Made by a program: the position numbers and the translations under genes. 35,963 nucleotides of DNA from Streptomyces benahoarensis (GTDB lineage: Bacteria > Actinomycetota > Actinomycetes > Streptomycetales > Streptomycetaceae): NCBI RefSeq assembly GCF_007280575.1, contig NZ_VKJP01000028.1, positions 1-35,963 on the forward strand. Reading direction: 5' to 3'. The notes beneath the pieces are model-generated. The model saw only the letters and a list, made by a program, of their open reading frames with translations, was not told the DNA's origin and made no database searches. This document shows positions 7,826 through 15,604 of the stretch, in pieces (positions within the stretch are counted from its first letter, which is position 1; the number at the start of each line of letters is the position of its first letter).

Positions 7826-10300
7826 GTGCGGGACAGTGCGGGCGAAAACGGCGCAGCGGCCGGTCGGAACTACTGGCGCAAGGTACTCGACGCCGGCGGA
7901 TTCACGCCCTTGCCGGCCTGGGCCGCCTCGGCGCGGCCTGAGCGGGGGCTGGGCGAGTACCGGGCAGCACTGCCCGCCGGGGCCGACGTCACCAGTTCCG
8001 TGCTGCTTGCCGTACACGCGAAGGTCGTTGCGGCGCTGACCGGCGACCGCGGGACGGTCATCGGTTTCCAGCCCGCGGCCCGGCCGTCGCAGGACGGCCC
8101 CCTGCCCGCACGGGTGAGCGTCGAGGGGGGCACCTGGCAGGAGCTGATCGGGGCGGCGGACCGTACCCGCCGCGACATCCTGCGGTATGCCGCGCAGGCC
8201 CCGCAGCCCGCCGAGCATGCGGGTCGTGCGCTGCTGGACACCATGGTGGCCGAGCGGACCGGCGAGCTTCCCCCCGGAGTCGTTCTGGCGGTATCCGCGG
8301 ACGGCGGGGCCCTTGTGGTACGTCACCGCACCGAGGTCCTCGACCACCAGGCGGCGGTACGCATCGCCGGTTACTTCACCACCGCACTGCGCCGCATCAC
8401 CGAGAACCCGGCGGACGCCCACGACCGCAAGAGCCTGCTCTCCGCCGACGAACTCCACGTGCAGACGGTGGAGTTCGCGGGGGCCGAGGAGCCGCTGCCC
8501 GACCGCAGGTTCCACGAGCTCTTCGAGGATCGGGTGCGCCGCCACCCGCATGCCGTGGCGGCCGTGCAGGGCGGACGCCGTGTCACCTACGAGGAGGTCA
8601 ACCGGCAGGCCAACCGCGTCGCCTGGGCGCTGCGCCGTTCCGGGCTCGGGGACGAAGACGTCGTCGCCGTGCTGACCGAGCGCAATCTCGCCTGGCTCGG
8701 CGCAGTGATCGGAGTCTTCAAAGCCGGCGGGGTGTACCTGCCCATCGAGCCGAACTTCCCCGCCGCACGGATCTCCGCCATGCTCGACCGCAGCGCCTGT
8801 CGTTACGCCCTGACCGAGCACGGCCCGGCCCCCGTCCTGGACCAGGTGAGGGCCGCGCCGCTCCCCGGTCACCGGATGGAGGTGATCCGGCTCGACGAAC
8901 TCTCCGGCCAGGACCTGCCCGATCACAACCCCCGACTGCCGGTCGCCGGGGACCAGCTCGCGTACATCTATTTCACCTCCGGCTCCACGGGCGAACCCAA
9001 GGGTGCGATGTGCGAGCACGCCGGATTCAGCAACCACCTCCTCGCCAAGATCGAGGACCTGGGCGTGGGGGAAGGGGGCACGGTCGCGCAGGTGGCACCG
9101 CAGTGCTTCGACATATCGCTGTGGCAGCTGGTGTCCGCCCTTCTGGTAGGCGGCACCACGCATATCGTCGAGCAGGAGGTGGTCCTCGACATCGGCAGGT
9201 TCGTGGACACCCTGCGCACCGGCCGGGTCGAGGTGGCCCAGCTCGTCCCCTCCTATCTGGAAGTGCTGCTCGCCCACCTGGAAGGCAGGCAGGGACAACT
9301 GCCGGACCTGCGGTGCGTGTCGGTGACCGGCGAGGCGTTGAAGAAGGAGCTCGTCGAGCGCTGGTTCGCGGCCTTCCCCGACGTGGCCCTGGTCAATGCC
9401 TACGGCCTCACCGAGACCTCGGACGACACCAATCACGAAGTGATGCGCCGGGTGCCGGACGGGCTCACGGTGCCGCTCGGACGGCCCGTACGCAATGTGC
9501 GGGTCCACGTGGTCGACGAGCACCTCGACCCGGTGCCGCTCGGCGCGCCCGGGGAGATCGTCTTCTCCGGTGTGTGCGTGGGCCGCGGATACATCAACGA
9601 CGAGGCCCGCACCAAGGAGACCTTCCTGCCGGACCCCTCCCGGCCGGGTGAACGCCTCTACCGGTCGGGTGACTTCGGGCGCTGGACCCCCGATGGGCGG
9701 CTGGAGTTCCACGGCCGCCGGGACTCCCAGCTGAAGATCAGGGGTTTCCGGATCGAGACCAGCGAGATCGAGAACCGGCTGCTCCAAGTGGCCGGTGTGC
9801 GGGACGCCGCGGTGGTCGCCGCGGGCTCCGGCGAGGGCCGCTACCTCGTCGGCTACTACGCGGCCCCGGACGGGCCGGAGCCGCAGGACGTACGTGCCCG
9901 GCTCGCCGGGTCGCTGCCCGAGTACATGGTGCCCGCGCGGCTGGTGCAGCGCGACGCGCTGCCGCTCACGCCCAACGGCAAGATCGACAAGAAAACACTG
10001 GCCGCACAGGCCACGGGCGCTGACGAGGCACCGGATCATCCGGGGAAGCCCCGGACCGACAGCGAACGGCGGATCGCCGGCGCATGGTCACAGGCGCTCA
10101 AGGTACCGGTCGAGCGCATCCTCCGCACCGCCCACTTCTACGAGACCGGTGGCACCTCGCTGACCGCCGTACGCCTGGCCGTCGCTCTGGACGGGCTCGT
10201 CTCCCTCAAGGAGATCGCCGAGCACCCCGTCCTCGCGGACCTGGCGGAACTGCTGGACCGCAGGCTCGCCGAGCAGGATCCCGCCGCAGCCGTCCACTGA
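7826..10300 (+). CDS. Free-standing NRPS A-T protein with degenerate C-like N terminus
   Basis: 824 residues. About the first 215 resemble the C-terminal half of a condensation domain (start NYWRKVLDAGG) but contain no HHxxxDG, so they cannot be an ordinary active C domain. An adenylation domain follows from about 225 (YFTSGSTGEPKG with Ser385, NAYGLTET, YRSGDFGRW, LKIRGFRIE, PLTPNGKIDKK), then a carrier domain with Ser778 in ETGGTSL. The hand-read pocket is D-I-W-Q-S-T-A-D-D-K; two acidic positions (330 and 331 in GrsA numbering) suggest a cationic side chain. Inference: this protein activates the residue missing from the A-less module of the preceding NRPS, as stand-alone A-T proteins do in the syringomycin and viomycin-type pathways. 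Dap is plausible because the Dap genes follow. It could instead hold a residue for hydroxylation by the next gene product. Confidence 0.93.
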   Translation: MRDSAGENGAAAGRNYWRKVLDAGGFTPLPAWAASARPERGLGEYRAALPAGADVTSSVLLAVHAKVVAALTGDRGTVIGFQPAARPSQDGPLPARVSVEGGTWQELIGAADRTRRDILRYAAQAPQPAEHAGRALLDTMVAERTGELPPGVVLAVSADGGALVVRHRTEVLDHQAAVRIAGYFTTALRRITENPADAHDRKSLLSADELHVQTVEFAGAEEPLPDRRFHELFEDRVRRHPHAVAAVQGGRRVTYEEVNRQANRVAWALRRSGLGDEDVVAVLTERNLAWLGAVIGVFKAGGVYLPIEPNFPAARISAMLDRSACRYALTEHGPAPVLDQVRAAPLPGHRMEVIRLDELSGQDLPDHNPRLPVAGDQLAYIYFTSGSTGEPKGAMCEHAGFSNHLLAKIEDLGVGEGGTVAQVAPQCFDISLWQLVSALLVGGTTHIVEQEVVLDIGRFVDTLRTGRVEVAQLVPSYLEVLLAHLEGRQGQLPDLRCVSVTGEALKKELVERWFAAFPDVALVNAYGLTETSDDTNHEVMRRVPDGLTVPLGRPVRNVRVHVVDEHLDPVPLGAPGEIVFSGVCVGRGYINDEARTKETFLPDPSRPGERLYRSGDFGRWTPDGRLEFHGRRDSQLKIRGFRIETSEIENRLLQVAGVRDAAVVAAGSGEGRYLVGYYAAPDGPEPQDVRARLAGSLPEYMVPARLVQRDALPLTPNGKIDKKTLAAQATGADEAPDHPGKPRTDSERRIAGAWSQALKVPVERILRTAHFYETGGTSLTAVRLAVALDGLVSLKEIAEHPVLADLAELLDRRLAEQDPAAAVH

Positions 10301-10341
10301 CGCCCCGCCGGCGCCACCGTACCGAGGGAGACATCGAAGAG

Positions 10342-11340
10342 ATGACGTCCGTCCCAGCCAAAACCTCGTCGGGTGCACTCGACGTGACCCCGGCCGCGCC
10401 CGGTCGGCTGACCGTCCTGCACGTGCGTGAGACCGACGGCGACGCCCCGCGCCGGGCCGCGGCACACCGCGCGGAGGTGCTGCGCAGCGTCGCCGAGCAC
10501 GGTGCCGTACTGCTGCGCGGCCTGGGGCTCAAGTCGCCGGCCGCGATGGCTGACACGGCAGTCGCGCTCGGCATCGAGCCCATGGTCGAGCGGGAGCGCT
10601 TCTCCCCGCGGCGCGAGTACCAGCGCGCCGTCTACTCCTCCTCCGAGTGGCCGAGCGACGAGCCGATCTGCATGCACCACGAGCTGAGCTACGCCGCCGA
10701 GGTGCCCGCATTCGCACTGTTCGGCGCCCTGGCCGTGCCCCGGGAGGGCGGCGCCACGGCTGTCGCCGACTCGCAAGAGGTCCTGTACGCCCTCCCCGAT
10801 GACCTGGTGGCGCGATTCACCCGCCTGGGCTGGCAGCTCACCCGCACCTATCGTGAGGTGGGCGTGGCCTGGAGCGAGGCGTTCGGCACCGACGACCCGC
10901 AGGACGTCGACGCGTACTGCCGGCACGCGCTCATCGACCACGAATGGCTGCCGGACGGCGCGCTGCGCACCCGCCAGCGCAGGGCCGCGGTGCTCAGCCA
11001 CCCCGGGAACGGCCGCCCGGTCTGGTTCAACCAGGCCGCCTTCCTCAACGAACTGACCCTCGACCCGATGGTCCGCGCATACCTCACCGATGTGTACGGC
11101 CCCGACTCCCTGCCGTTCCACACCACCTACGGCGATGGAACGCCTATTCCCGCAGCGGCCGTCGACGTGATCAACGAGGCATACCGAGCGGCAACCCGGA
11201 GCGAGCCGTGGCAGGTCGGAGACCTGCTGCTGGTCGACAACGTGCGGATGGCGCACAGCCGCGAGGCGTACGAGGGCGACCGCGAGATCGCCGTGATGTT
11301 CGGCAACCCCACACAGCTCGCGGGACACGTCCTGCCCTGA
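10342..11340 (+). CDS. SyrP/TauD-like Fe(II)/2-oxoglutarate dioxygenase
   Basis: 332 residues. The iron-binding facial triad can be read as His112-x-Glu114 (MHHELSY) and distal His305 (RMAHSREAYEGDR), with the nearby arginines expected to bind 2-oxoglutarate. Glu in place of Asp in the HxD/E pair, in an H-E-x-S-Y context, is as in SyrP-like enzymes. Members of that group beta-hydroxylate amino acids, often while tethered to a carrier domain (SyrP on aspartyl-T). The gene starts 41 bases after the A-T protein, with a GGGAG stretch upstream of ATG 10342, so it probably belongs to the same transcript. The obvious candidate substrate is the amino acid held on the neighbouring A-T protein, but a free amino acid is equally possible. 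Confidence 0.88.
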   Translation: MTSVPAKTSSGALDVTPAAPGRLTVLHVRETDGDAPRRAAAHRAEVLRSVAEHGAVLLRGLGLKSPAAMADTAVALGIEPMVERERFSPRREYQRAVYSSSEWPSDEPICMHHELSYAAEVPAFALFGALAVPREGGATAVADSQEVLYALPDDLVARFTRLGWQLTRTYREVGVAWSEAFGTDDPQDVDAYCRHALIDHEWLPDGALRTRQRRAAVLSHPGNGRPVWFNQAAFLNELTLDPMVRAYLTDVYGPDSLPFHTTYGDGTPIPAAAVDVINEAYRAATRSEPWQVGDLLLVDNVRMAHSREAYEGDREIAVMFGNPTQLAGHVLP

Positions 11341-11386
11341 GCCTCCACCCGCAACACGCCACCCCATGCCAGCTACGGAGACGCAC

Positions 11387-12433
11387 ATGTCACACACTTC
11401 TGAACCGGCTGCTCCGGCGCCCTCCTTCGCCGTGATCCCCGGCGCCCACGTGCACCGCGTCCTGGAGGGACAGCACAAGCGCACCACCGAGATCATCGAG
11501 GCGGCCTACCGCACCCACGGCAGGGGCGGGACCGTCAACCCGCCCTCGTACTTCCTGCGCTTCCCCGACCGCCCCACCTCACGGATCATCGCGCTGCCCG
11601 CCTCTGTCGGCGGTGATGTCCAGGTCGACGGGATCAAGTGGATATCGAGTTTCCCGGAGAACGTGAGCACCGGGCTGCCCCGGGCTTCCGCCGTCCTCAT
11701 CCTCAACGATCAGGAAACCGGGTACCCGCTGGCGTGCCTGGAGAGCTCCATCATCAGTGCCGCGCGCACCGCCGCCTCGGCCGCTGTCGCCGCCGACCGG
11801 CTCAGCCAGGGACGCGCCCGCCCCCGGAGGATCGGCTTCTTCGGCGTCGGGCTGATCGCCAGGTATGTGCACACCTATCTGACCGGCACCGGTTGGACGT
11901 TCGAGGACACCGGCGTGTACGACCTGTCGCAGGAGCACGCCGAGGGCTTCGCCGGCTACCTGAAGGAGTCCGGTGCCGGGGGGACCGTCACCGTGCGGGA
12001 GAGCGCCGAGGACCTGATCCGCTCCAGCGATGTGGTCGTCTTCGCGACCGTCGCCGGCGAGCCGCACGTCACGGGCCCCGACTGGTTCTCCCACAACCCC
12101 GTTGTCCTGCACGTCTCGCTGCGCGACCTGTCGCCCGAGGTGGTCCTTGCCGCCACGAACGTCGTGGACGACGTGGAGCACTGCCTCAAGGCCAACACAT
12201 CCCTGCACCTGGCCGAACAGCAGGTGGGAAACCGGGACTTCGTCAACGGAACCCTCTACGACGTGCTCACCGGAGAGCTGGAGATCCCCGGCGACCGGCC
12301 GGTGATCTTCTCGCCCTTCGGGCTCGGGGTCCTGGACCTCGCGCTCGGCAAGCACGTCTACGACACCTTGCAGGCTGCGGGAGAACTGACGGTCGTCGAC
12401 GGCTTCTTCCACGAGACGCGCCGTTATGGGTGA
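11387..12433 (+). CDS. sbnB: SbnB-like dehydrogenase (ornithine cyclodeaminase family), Dap synthesis
   Basis: 348 residues. ATG 11387 is chosen over the in-frame ATG 11366 because GGAG sits 6 bases before it. The protein is an ornithine cyclodeaminase/mu-crystallin family member: an N-terminal substrate half (NPPSYFLRFP, DGIKWISSFPENV) and a Rossmann NAD-binding segment (GFFGVGLIARY, around residue 150). Within this family the closest match by eye is SbnB, which oxidatively splits N-(1-amino-1-carboxyl-2-ethyl)-glutamate into L-2,3-diaminopropionate, 2-oxoglutarate and ammonia. Pairing with an SbnA-like gene directly downstream supports this reading over a true ornithine cyclodeaminase. The end overlaps a possible GTG start of the next gene. 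Confidence 0.9.
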   Translation: MSHTSEPAAPAPSFAVIPGAHVHRVLEGQHKRTTEIIEAAYRTHGRGGTVNPPSYFLRFPDRPTSRIIALPASVGGDVQVDGIKWISSFPENVSTGLPRASAVLILNDQETGYPLACLESSIISAARTAASAAVAADRLSQGRARPRRIGFFGVGLIARYVHTYLTGTGWTFEDTGVYDLSQEHAEGFAGYLKESGAGGTVTVRESAEDLIRSSDVVVFATVAGEPHVTGPDWFSHNPVVLHVSLRDLSPEVVLAATNVVDDVEHCLKANTSLHLAEQQVGNRDFVNGTLYDVLTGELEIPGDRPVIFSPFGLGVLDLALGKHVYDTLQAAGELTVVDGFFHETRRYG

Positions 12434-12474
12434 CCGGCCCGCGCTATCGACCCTTCCACACCACGGGGGGTAGT

Positions 12475-13467
12475 GTGCCGATCATTTCGGCTCCACATGA
12501 ATTCCATGAGGAAGATCTGTTCGTCGATCTGAAGCCCACGCTCGACATCTCGCTCTTCCTCAAGTGCGAAGGCTTCAATTTCGCTGGCTCGATCAAACAG
12601 AAAGCCGCGCTCGAAATGGTCGAAGCGGCGGAGAGAGCCGGGGTGTTGACGACCGGATCGACCCTGGTGGAATCCTCGTCCGGAAATCTGGGCGTCGCGC
12701 TGGCCACGATTGCGGTGAGTAAGGGATACCGCTTCGTCTGCGTGACCGATTCACGGTGCAACCTGGGGTCCCGGCGGCTCATGGAGGCGCTGGGCGCCGA
12801 TGTGCACATCGTCACCGAAGCAGACCCGGACGAGGGGTTCCTCGGGGCCAGGCTCACCTACGTCCGGCGGCTGTGCGAGAGCGACTCCGGGTATGTGTGG
12901 CTCAACCAGTACCTGAACCAGGACAACTGGCGTGCGCACCACCGGCTGACCGCGCCCGCCATCGCTCGCCGCTTCACCGGCCTCGACGTGCTCTTCGTGG
13001 GAGCCGGCACCACGGGCACGCTCATGGGCTGCGCGCGATGGTTCAAGGAGTTCCGTCCCGAGGTCCGGATCGTCGCGGTGGACAGCGTCGGCTCGGTCGC
13101 CTTCGGGGGCCCACCGGGAACCAGGATGATCCCCGGCCTCGGCGCCGGGGTGCGCCCGCCGCTGCTCGACGAGTCCTACGTCGACGACGTCGTGCTGATA
13201 CCCGAAGCCGTGACCGTGCAGATGTGCCACCGGCTGGCCGCCCGCGGGTTCCTGTTCGGCGGCTCCACCGGAACGATCGTCGCCGGGGCCGTTTCCTGGC
13301 TCGCCACTCATGACACGGGCTGCACCGAGCTCACCTCGGTGGCCATCTCTCCGGACCTGGGCGAGCGCTACCTGGACACGGTCTATCAGACCAACTGGGT
13401 GCACGACCTGTACGGACACCAGGACGCCGATGCGGGGACGCGGACCGTCGCGGAGCCGAGGAGCTGA
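12475..13467 (+). CDS. sbnA: SbnA-like PLP enzyme (cysteine synthase fold), Dap synthesis
   Basis: 330 residues from GTG 12475, which follows a G-rich stretch (12465-12470). An alternative in-frame GTG at 12430 overlaps the stop of the previous gene as GTGA and would add 15 residues. Fold-type II PLP features are clear: Lys41 in GSIKQK as the PLP lysine, ESSSGNLG as the asparagine loop, VGAGTTGT as the phosphate-binding glycine loop, and GGSTGT near the C terminus. SbnA-type enzymes condense O-phospho-L-serine with L-glutamate to the precursor that SbnB cleaves to Dap; homologues serve viomycin and zwittermicin-type pathways. A housekeeping cysteine synthase is less likely given the SbnB partner and the NRPS context. 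Confidence 0.9.
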   Translation: MPIISAPHEFHEEDLFVDLKPTLDISLFLKCEGFNFAGSIKQKAALEMVEAAERAGVLTTGSTLVESSSGNLGVALATIAVSKGYRFVCVTDSRCNLGSRRLMEALGADVHIVTEADPDEGFLGARLTYVRRLCESDSGYVWLNQYLNQDNWRAHHRLTAPAIARRFTGLDVLFVGAGTTGTLMGCARWFKEFRPEVRIVAVDSVGSVAFGGPPGTRMIPGLGAGVRPPLLDESYVDDVVLIPEAVTVQMCHRLAARGFLFGGSTGTIVAGAVSWLATHDTGCTELTSVAISPDLGERYLDTVYQTNWVHDLYGHQDADAGTRTVAEPRS

Positions 13468-13528
13468 GCGCCGGTCCCGCCGCCCGACCGTCCGACCGCC
13501 ATCCATGGATGAAGAAAGCGAGTGAGCA

Positions 13529-13744
13529 ATGACCAACCCGTTCGAGGACACCGAGGGCCGATACCTCGTACTCATCAACGACGAGGGCCAGCACTCCCTG
13601 TGGCCCGCCTTCGCAGAGGTACCCGGCGGCTGGCAGGTGGCCCAGGAAGAGAGCGGGCACGAGGAGAGCCTCGCCTACATCGAAAACCACTGGACGGACA
13701 TGCGCCCCCGGTCCGTCGCCGAGGCCATGAACCGTGCCGGATAG
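13529..13744 (+). CDS. MbtH-like protein
   Basis: 71 residues, the normal length for the family. The signature is easily read: NPFEDTEGRYLVLIN, then GQHSLWPAF, GGW, and a C-terminal WTDMRP, including the conserved tryptophans and the S-x-W-P motif. MbtH-like proteins bind the A domain and are needed for solubility or activity of many actinobacterial adenylation domains. It lies between the Dap genes and the second dioxygenase in the same orientation, so it is expected to be co-expressed and to serve one or more A domains of this cluster. The 153 bases that follow up to 13897 hold no gene I can see. Confidence 0.97.
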   Translation: MTNPFEDTEGRYLVLINDEGQHSLWPAFAEVPGGWQVAQEESGHEESLAYIENHWTDMRPRSVAEAMNRAG

Positions 13745-13897
13745 AACGTCCCTCGTCGGAACCGGTCCCGGCGGCGTCCGACCGGACAGGGCCGTTCTCC
13801 CTTCACCCGGACCTGCTGCTCGTAGCGGAACCGGACCTGCCGGACAGGACGTCCCGTCGCCTGTTGCCCAGGTCAGTGAGCAGAAAGCGAGGAATTG

Positions 13898-14881
13898 ATG
13901 ACAGTGACATGCGACCTCGGCGTCACCACACCGGTGATTCCCGTGGATCCGGAGTCGGCGGACAGGACAGCGGAGACGGCGCGCCGGATCCTCCCGGTCG
14001 CCGGCGGGCACATGGACGATCCGCAATGGATCGCCGCGGCCCGGGACGCCTGGTCCGAACTGCCGGTCGGACTGCGCCGCGCGCTGCTCGACTTCCGCCG
14101 GGCGTCCGGCCCCACCGGTTCAGCACTGGTACGCGGGCTGCCGGTGCACGAACCGGCGCTCCCCCCGACCCCGTCCGTCAAGGGATCCGTCCAGCGCAGC
14201 GCCACCGTGCCCGCGGCAGTGCTGATGATGATCGCTGCCGGCCTCGGTGATCCGGCCGCCTTCCGACCGGAGAAGAGCGGCGCCCTGGTGCAGGACGTCG
14301 TCCCCGTCCCCGGGCAGGAGGACTTCCAAGGCAACGCCGGATCCGTACTGCTCTCCTTCCACAACGAGAACGCCTTCCATCCGCACCGGCCGGACTTCGT
14401 GATGCTGCTGTGCCTGCGCGCCGATCACGACCGGGTGGCCGGGCTGCGCACCGGCTGCATCCGCCAGGCGCTGCCGTTGCTGTCCGAGGAGAGCCGTGAG
14501 GCGCTGTCCCTCCCGGAGTTCGTCACCGCGGCGCCGCCTTCCTTCGGTTCCGGAAGCGGCGGCACCACACCGCACCCGGTGCTCTTCGGCGCGCCCGAAG
14601 ACCCGGACGTACGGGTCGACTTCGCCGCCACCGAGCCGCTCACACCGTGCGCCGGCCGGGCGATGGATGCACTCCAGGCGGCGTTCGGCCGGACCGCCCG
14701 GACCGCTCTGCTGGAGCCGGGCGACCTGGCCATCGTCGACAACCGGGTCACCGTGCACGGCAGGACCGCCTTCACCCCCCGCTACGACGGCCGCGACCGC
14801 TGGCTGCAGCGCAGCTTCATCCTCACGGACCTGCGCCGCTCCCGTGGCTGCCGGGACGCGGACGGCTACGTGCTCGACTGA
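13898..14881 (+). CDS. VioC/AsnO-like Fe(II)/2-oxoglutarate dioxygenase (amino acid beta-hydroxylase)
   Basis: 327 residues from ATG 13898, with GAGGA at 13889-13893; a TTG at 13895 is too close to that site. The iron site reads His155-x-Glu157 (FHNENAFHPHRPD) and distal His287 (VTVHGRTAFTPRYDGRDR), with the following R-D-R-W-L-Q-R block as the 2-oxoglutarate-binding region. This layout is that of the clavaminate synthase-like group containing VioC (L-Arg), AsnO (L-Asn) and OrfP-type enzymes, which hydroxylate the beta carbon of a free amino acid that an NRPS later uses. The substrate cannot be read from the sequence. It differs clearly from the other dioxygenase at 10342, so the cluster carries two distinct oxygenation steps of this chemistry. 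Confidence 0.9.
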   Translation: MTVTCDLGVTTPVIPVDPESADRTAETARRILPVAGGHMDDPQWIAAARDAWSELPVGLRRALLDFRRASGPTGSALVRGLPVHEPALPPTPSVKGSVQRSATVPAAVLMMIAAGLGDPAAFRPEKSGALVQDVVPVPGQEDFQGNAGSVLLSFHNENAFHPHRPDFVMLLCLRADHDRVAGLRTGCIRQALPLLSEESREALSLPEFVTAAPPSFGSGSGGTTPHPVLFGAPEDPDVRVDFAATEPLTPCAGRAMDALQAAFGRTARTALLEPGDLAIVDNRVTVHGRTAFTPRYDGRDRWLQRSFILTDLRRSRGCRDADGYVLD

Positions 14882-14906
14882 CGCTGCGCACCGGCGCACC
14901 CATGAG

Positions 14907-14940
14907 ACTGCCTCGACGGTTCTTCGACCGTCGAGGCAGT
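14907..14940 (+). terminator. Strong bidirectional terminator hairpin, 14-bp perfect stem
   Basis: Arms 14907-14920 and 14927-14940 are exact reverse complements around the 6-nt loop TCTTCG, followed on the + strand by TTTCC. It sits 25 bases after the last + strand biosynthetic gene and 55 bases from the stop of a convergent - strand gene, where a shared terminator is expected. Confidence 0.88.
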
Positions 14941-14995
14941 TTCCGTTGTGCCGTCTGCGGGAGCCGCGGGGCCGGCTCCACCGGCGGACCGATGG

Positions 14996-15592
14996 TCAGC
15001 CGGAACCCACGAGGCGGCGTGCGACGTATACCTGGAGCCGGTTCAGCCGGATGACGAGCCACGGCGCCCCGAAGAAGGTCACCACACCGGCCGCGAAGTG
15101 CAGCGACACCGCGCCGAGCGGAGAGGGTCCGCCCCATGCGGGATCGGGATAGGGCACCCACCCCCAGAAGGGGTAGCTCACGTTCCGTACAGAGACGATC
15201 ACCCAGCCGATGACCACGGTGAACGAGGCGCTCCCCAGCAGCAGGTTGGCGAAGAAGAAGGCCGTCCCGCGCTTGAGACGGCCGTCGCGCTCAGCGCGGC
15301 CGACCTCCTCACCGAGCCAGACACGAGCCCTGAACCGCTCGAAGGACGGTCCGCAGAGGGCGACCACGGCGACGGCCGCCAGCAGGGCCAACGGGCCGAC
15401 GCCGCCCCCGGCGCTGCCCCGTTGGCCCTTCATGACATGGAAGACTCCGGCGATCAGGGCGAGCCCCAAGGGCAGGAGGAGCGCGAATCCCAGGTGCTGC
15501 CAGGTCCGGCGTTGCAACGGCAGTCCCAGCAAGGTGCGCAGGCCGAGCAGGAGCCGCTGCGCGCCAGGCAGGGAGTGGCGAGAGTCGTCCAT
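14996..15592 (-). CDS. Four-helix membrane protein resembling a detached kinase sensor domain
   Basis: 198 residues, ATG at 15592. Hydrophobic segments lie at about 33-54, 64-81, 109-134 and 162-184. A short amphipathic block between the second and third (SFERFRARVWLGEEV) looks like the leucine/arginine-rich linker of the putative sensor domain found at the N terminus of some Streptomyces NarL-type histidine kinases. No kinase domain follows: the protein ends soon after the last membrane helix with RLNRLQVYVARRLVG. It lies 12 bases downstream of the antiporter gene and is probably co-transcribed with it. Function is unknown; a role in self-protection or signalling would be guesswork. The family assignment is by general resemblance only. 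Confidence 0.75.
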   Translation of the reverse strand: MDDSRHSLPGAQRLLLGLRTLLGLPLQRRTWQHLGFALLLPLGLALIAGVFHVMKGQRGSAGGGVGPLALLAAVAVVALCGPSFERFRARVWLGEEVGRAERDGRLKRGTAFFFANLLLGSASFTVVIGWVIVSVRNVSYPFWGWVPYPDPAWGGPSPLGAVSLHFAAGVVTFFGAPWLVIRLNRLQVYVARRLVGSG

Positions 15593-15604
15593 GGAGCCAT
15601 CATG

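Noticed and set aside
7826..8470. The incomplete C domain of the A-T protein as a sign of frameshift or pseudogene.
   Set aside because: The frame is intact, no missing C motifs are found in other frames upstream, and A and T motifs are complete, so it is a degenerate but maintained region.
11387..12433. A true ornithine cyclodeaminase (proline synthesis) or lysine cyclodeaminase.
   Set aside because: The SbnA-like partner and NRPS context fit Dap formation better, and the sequence reads like SbnB.
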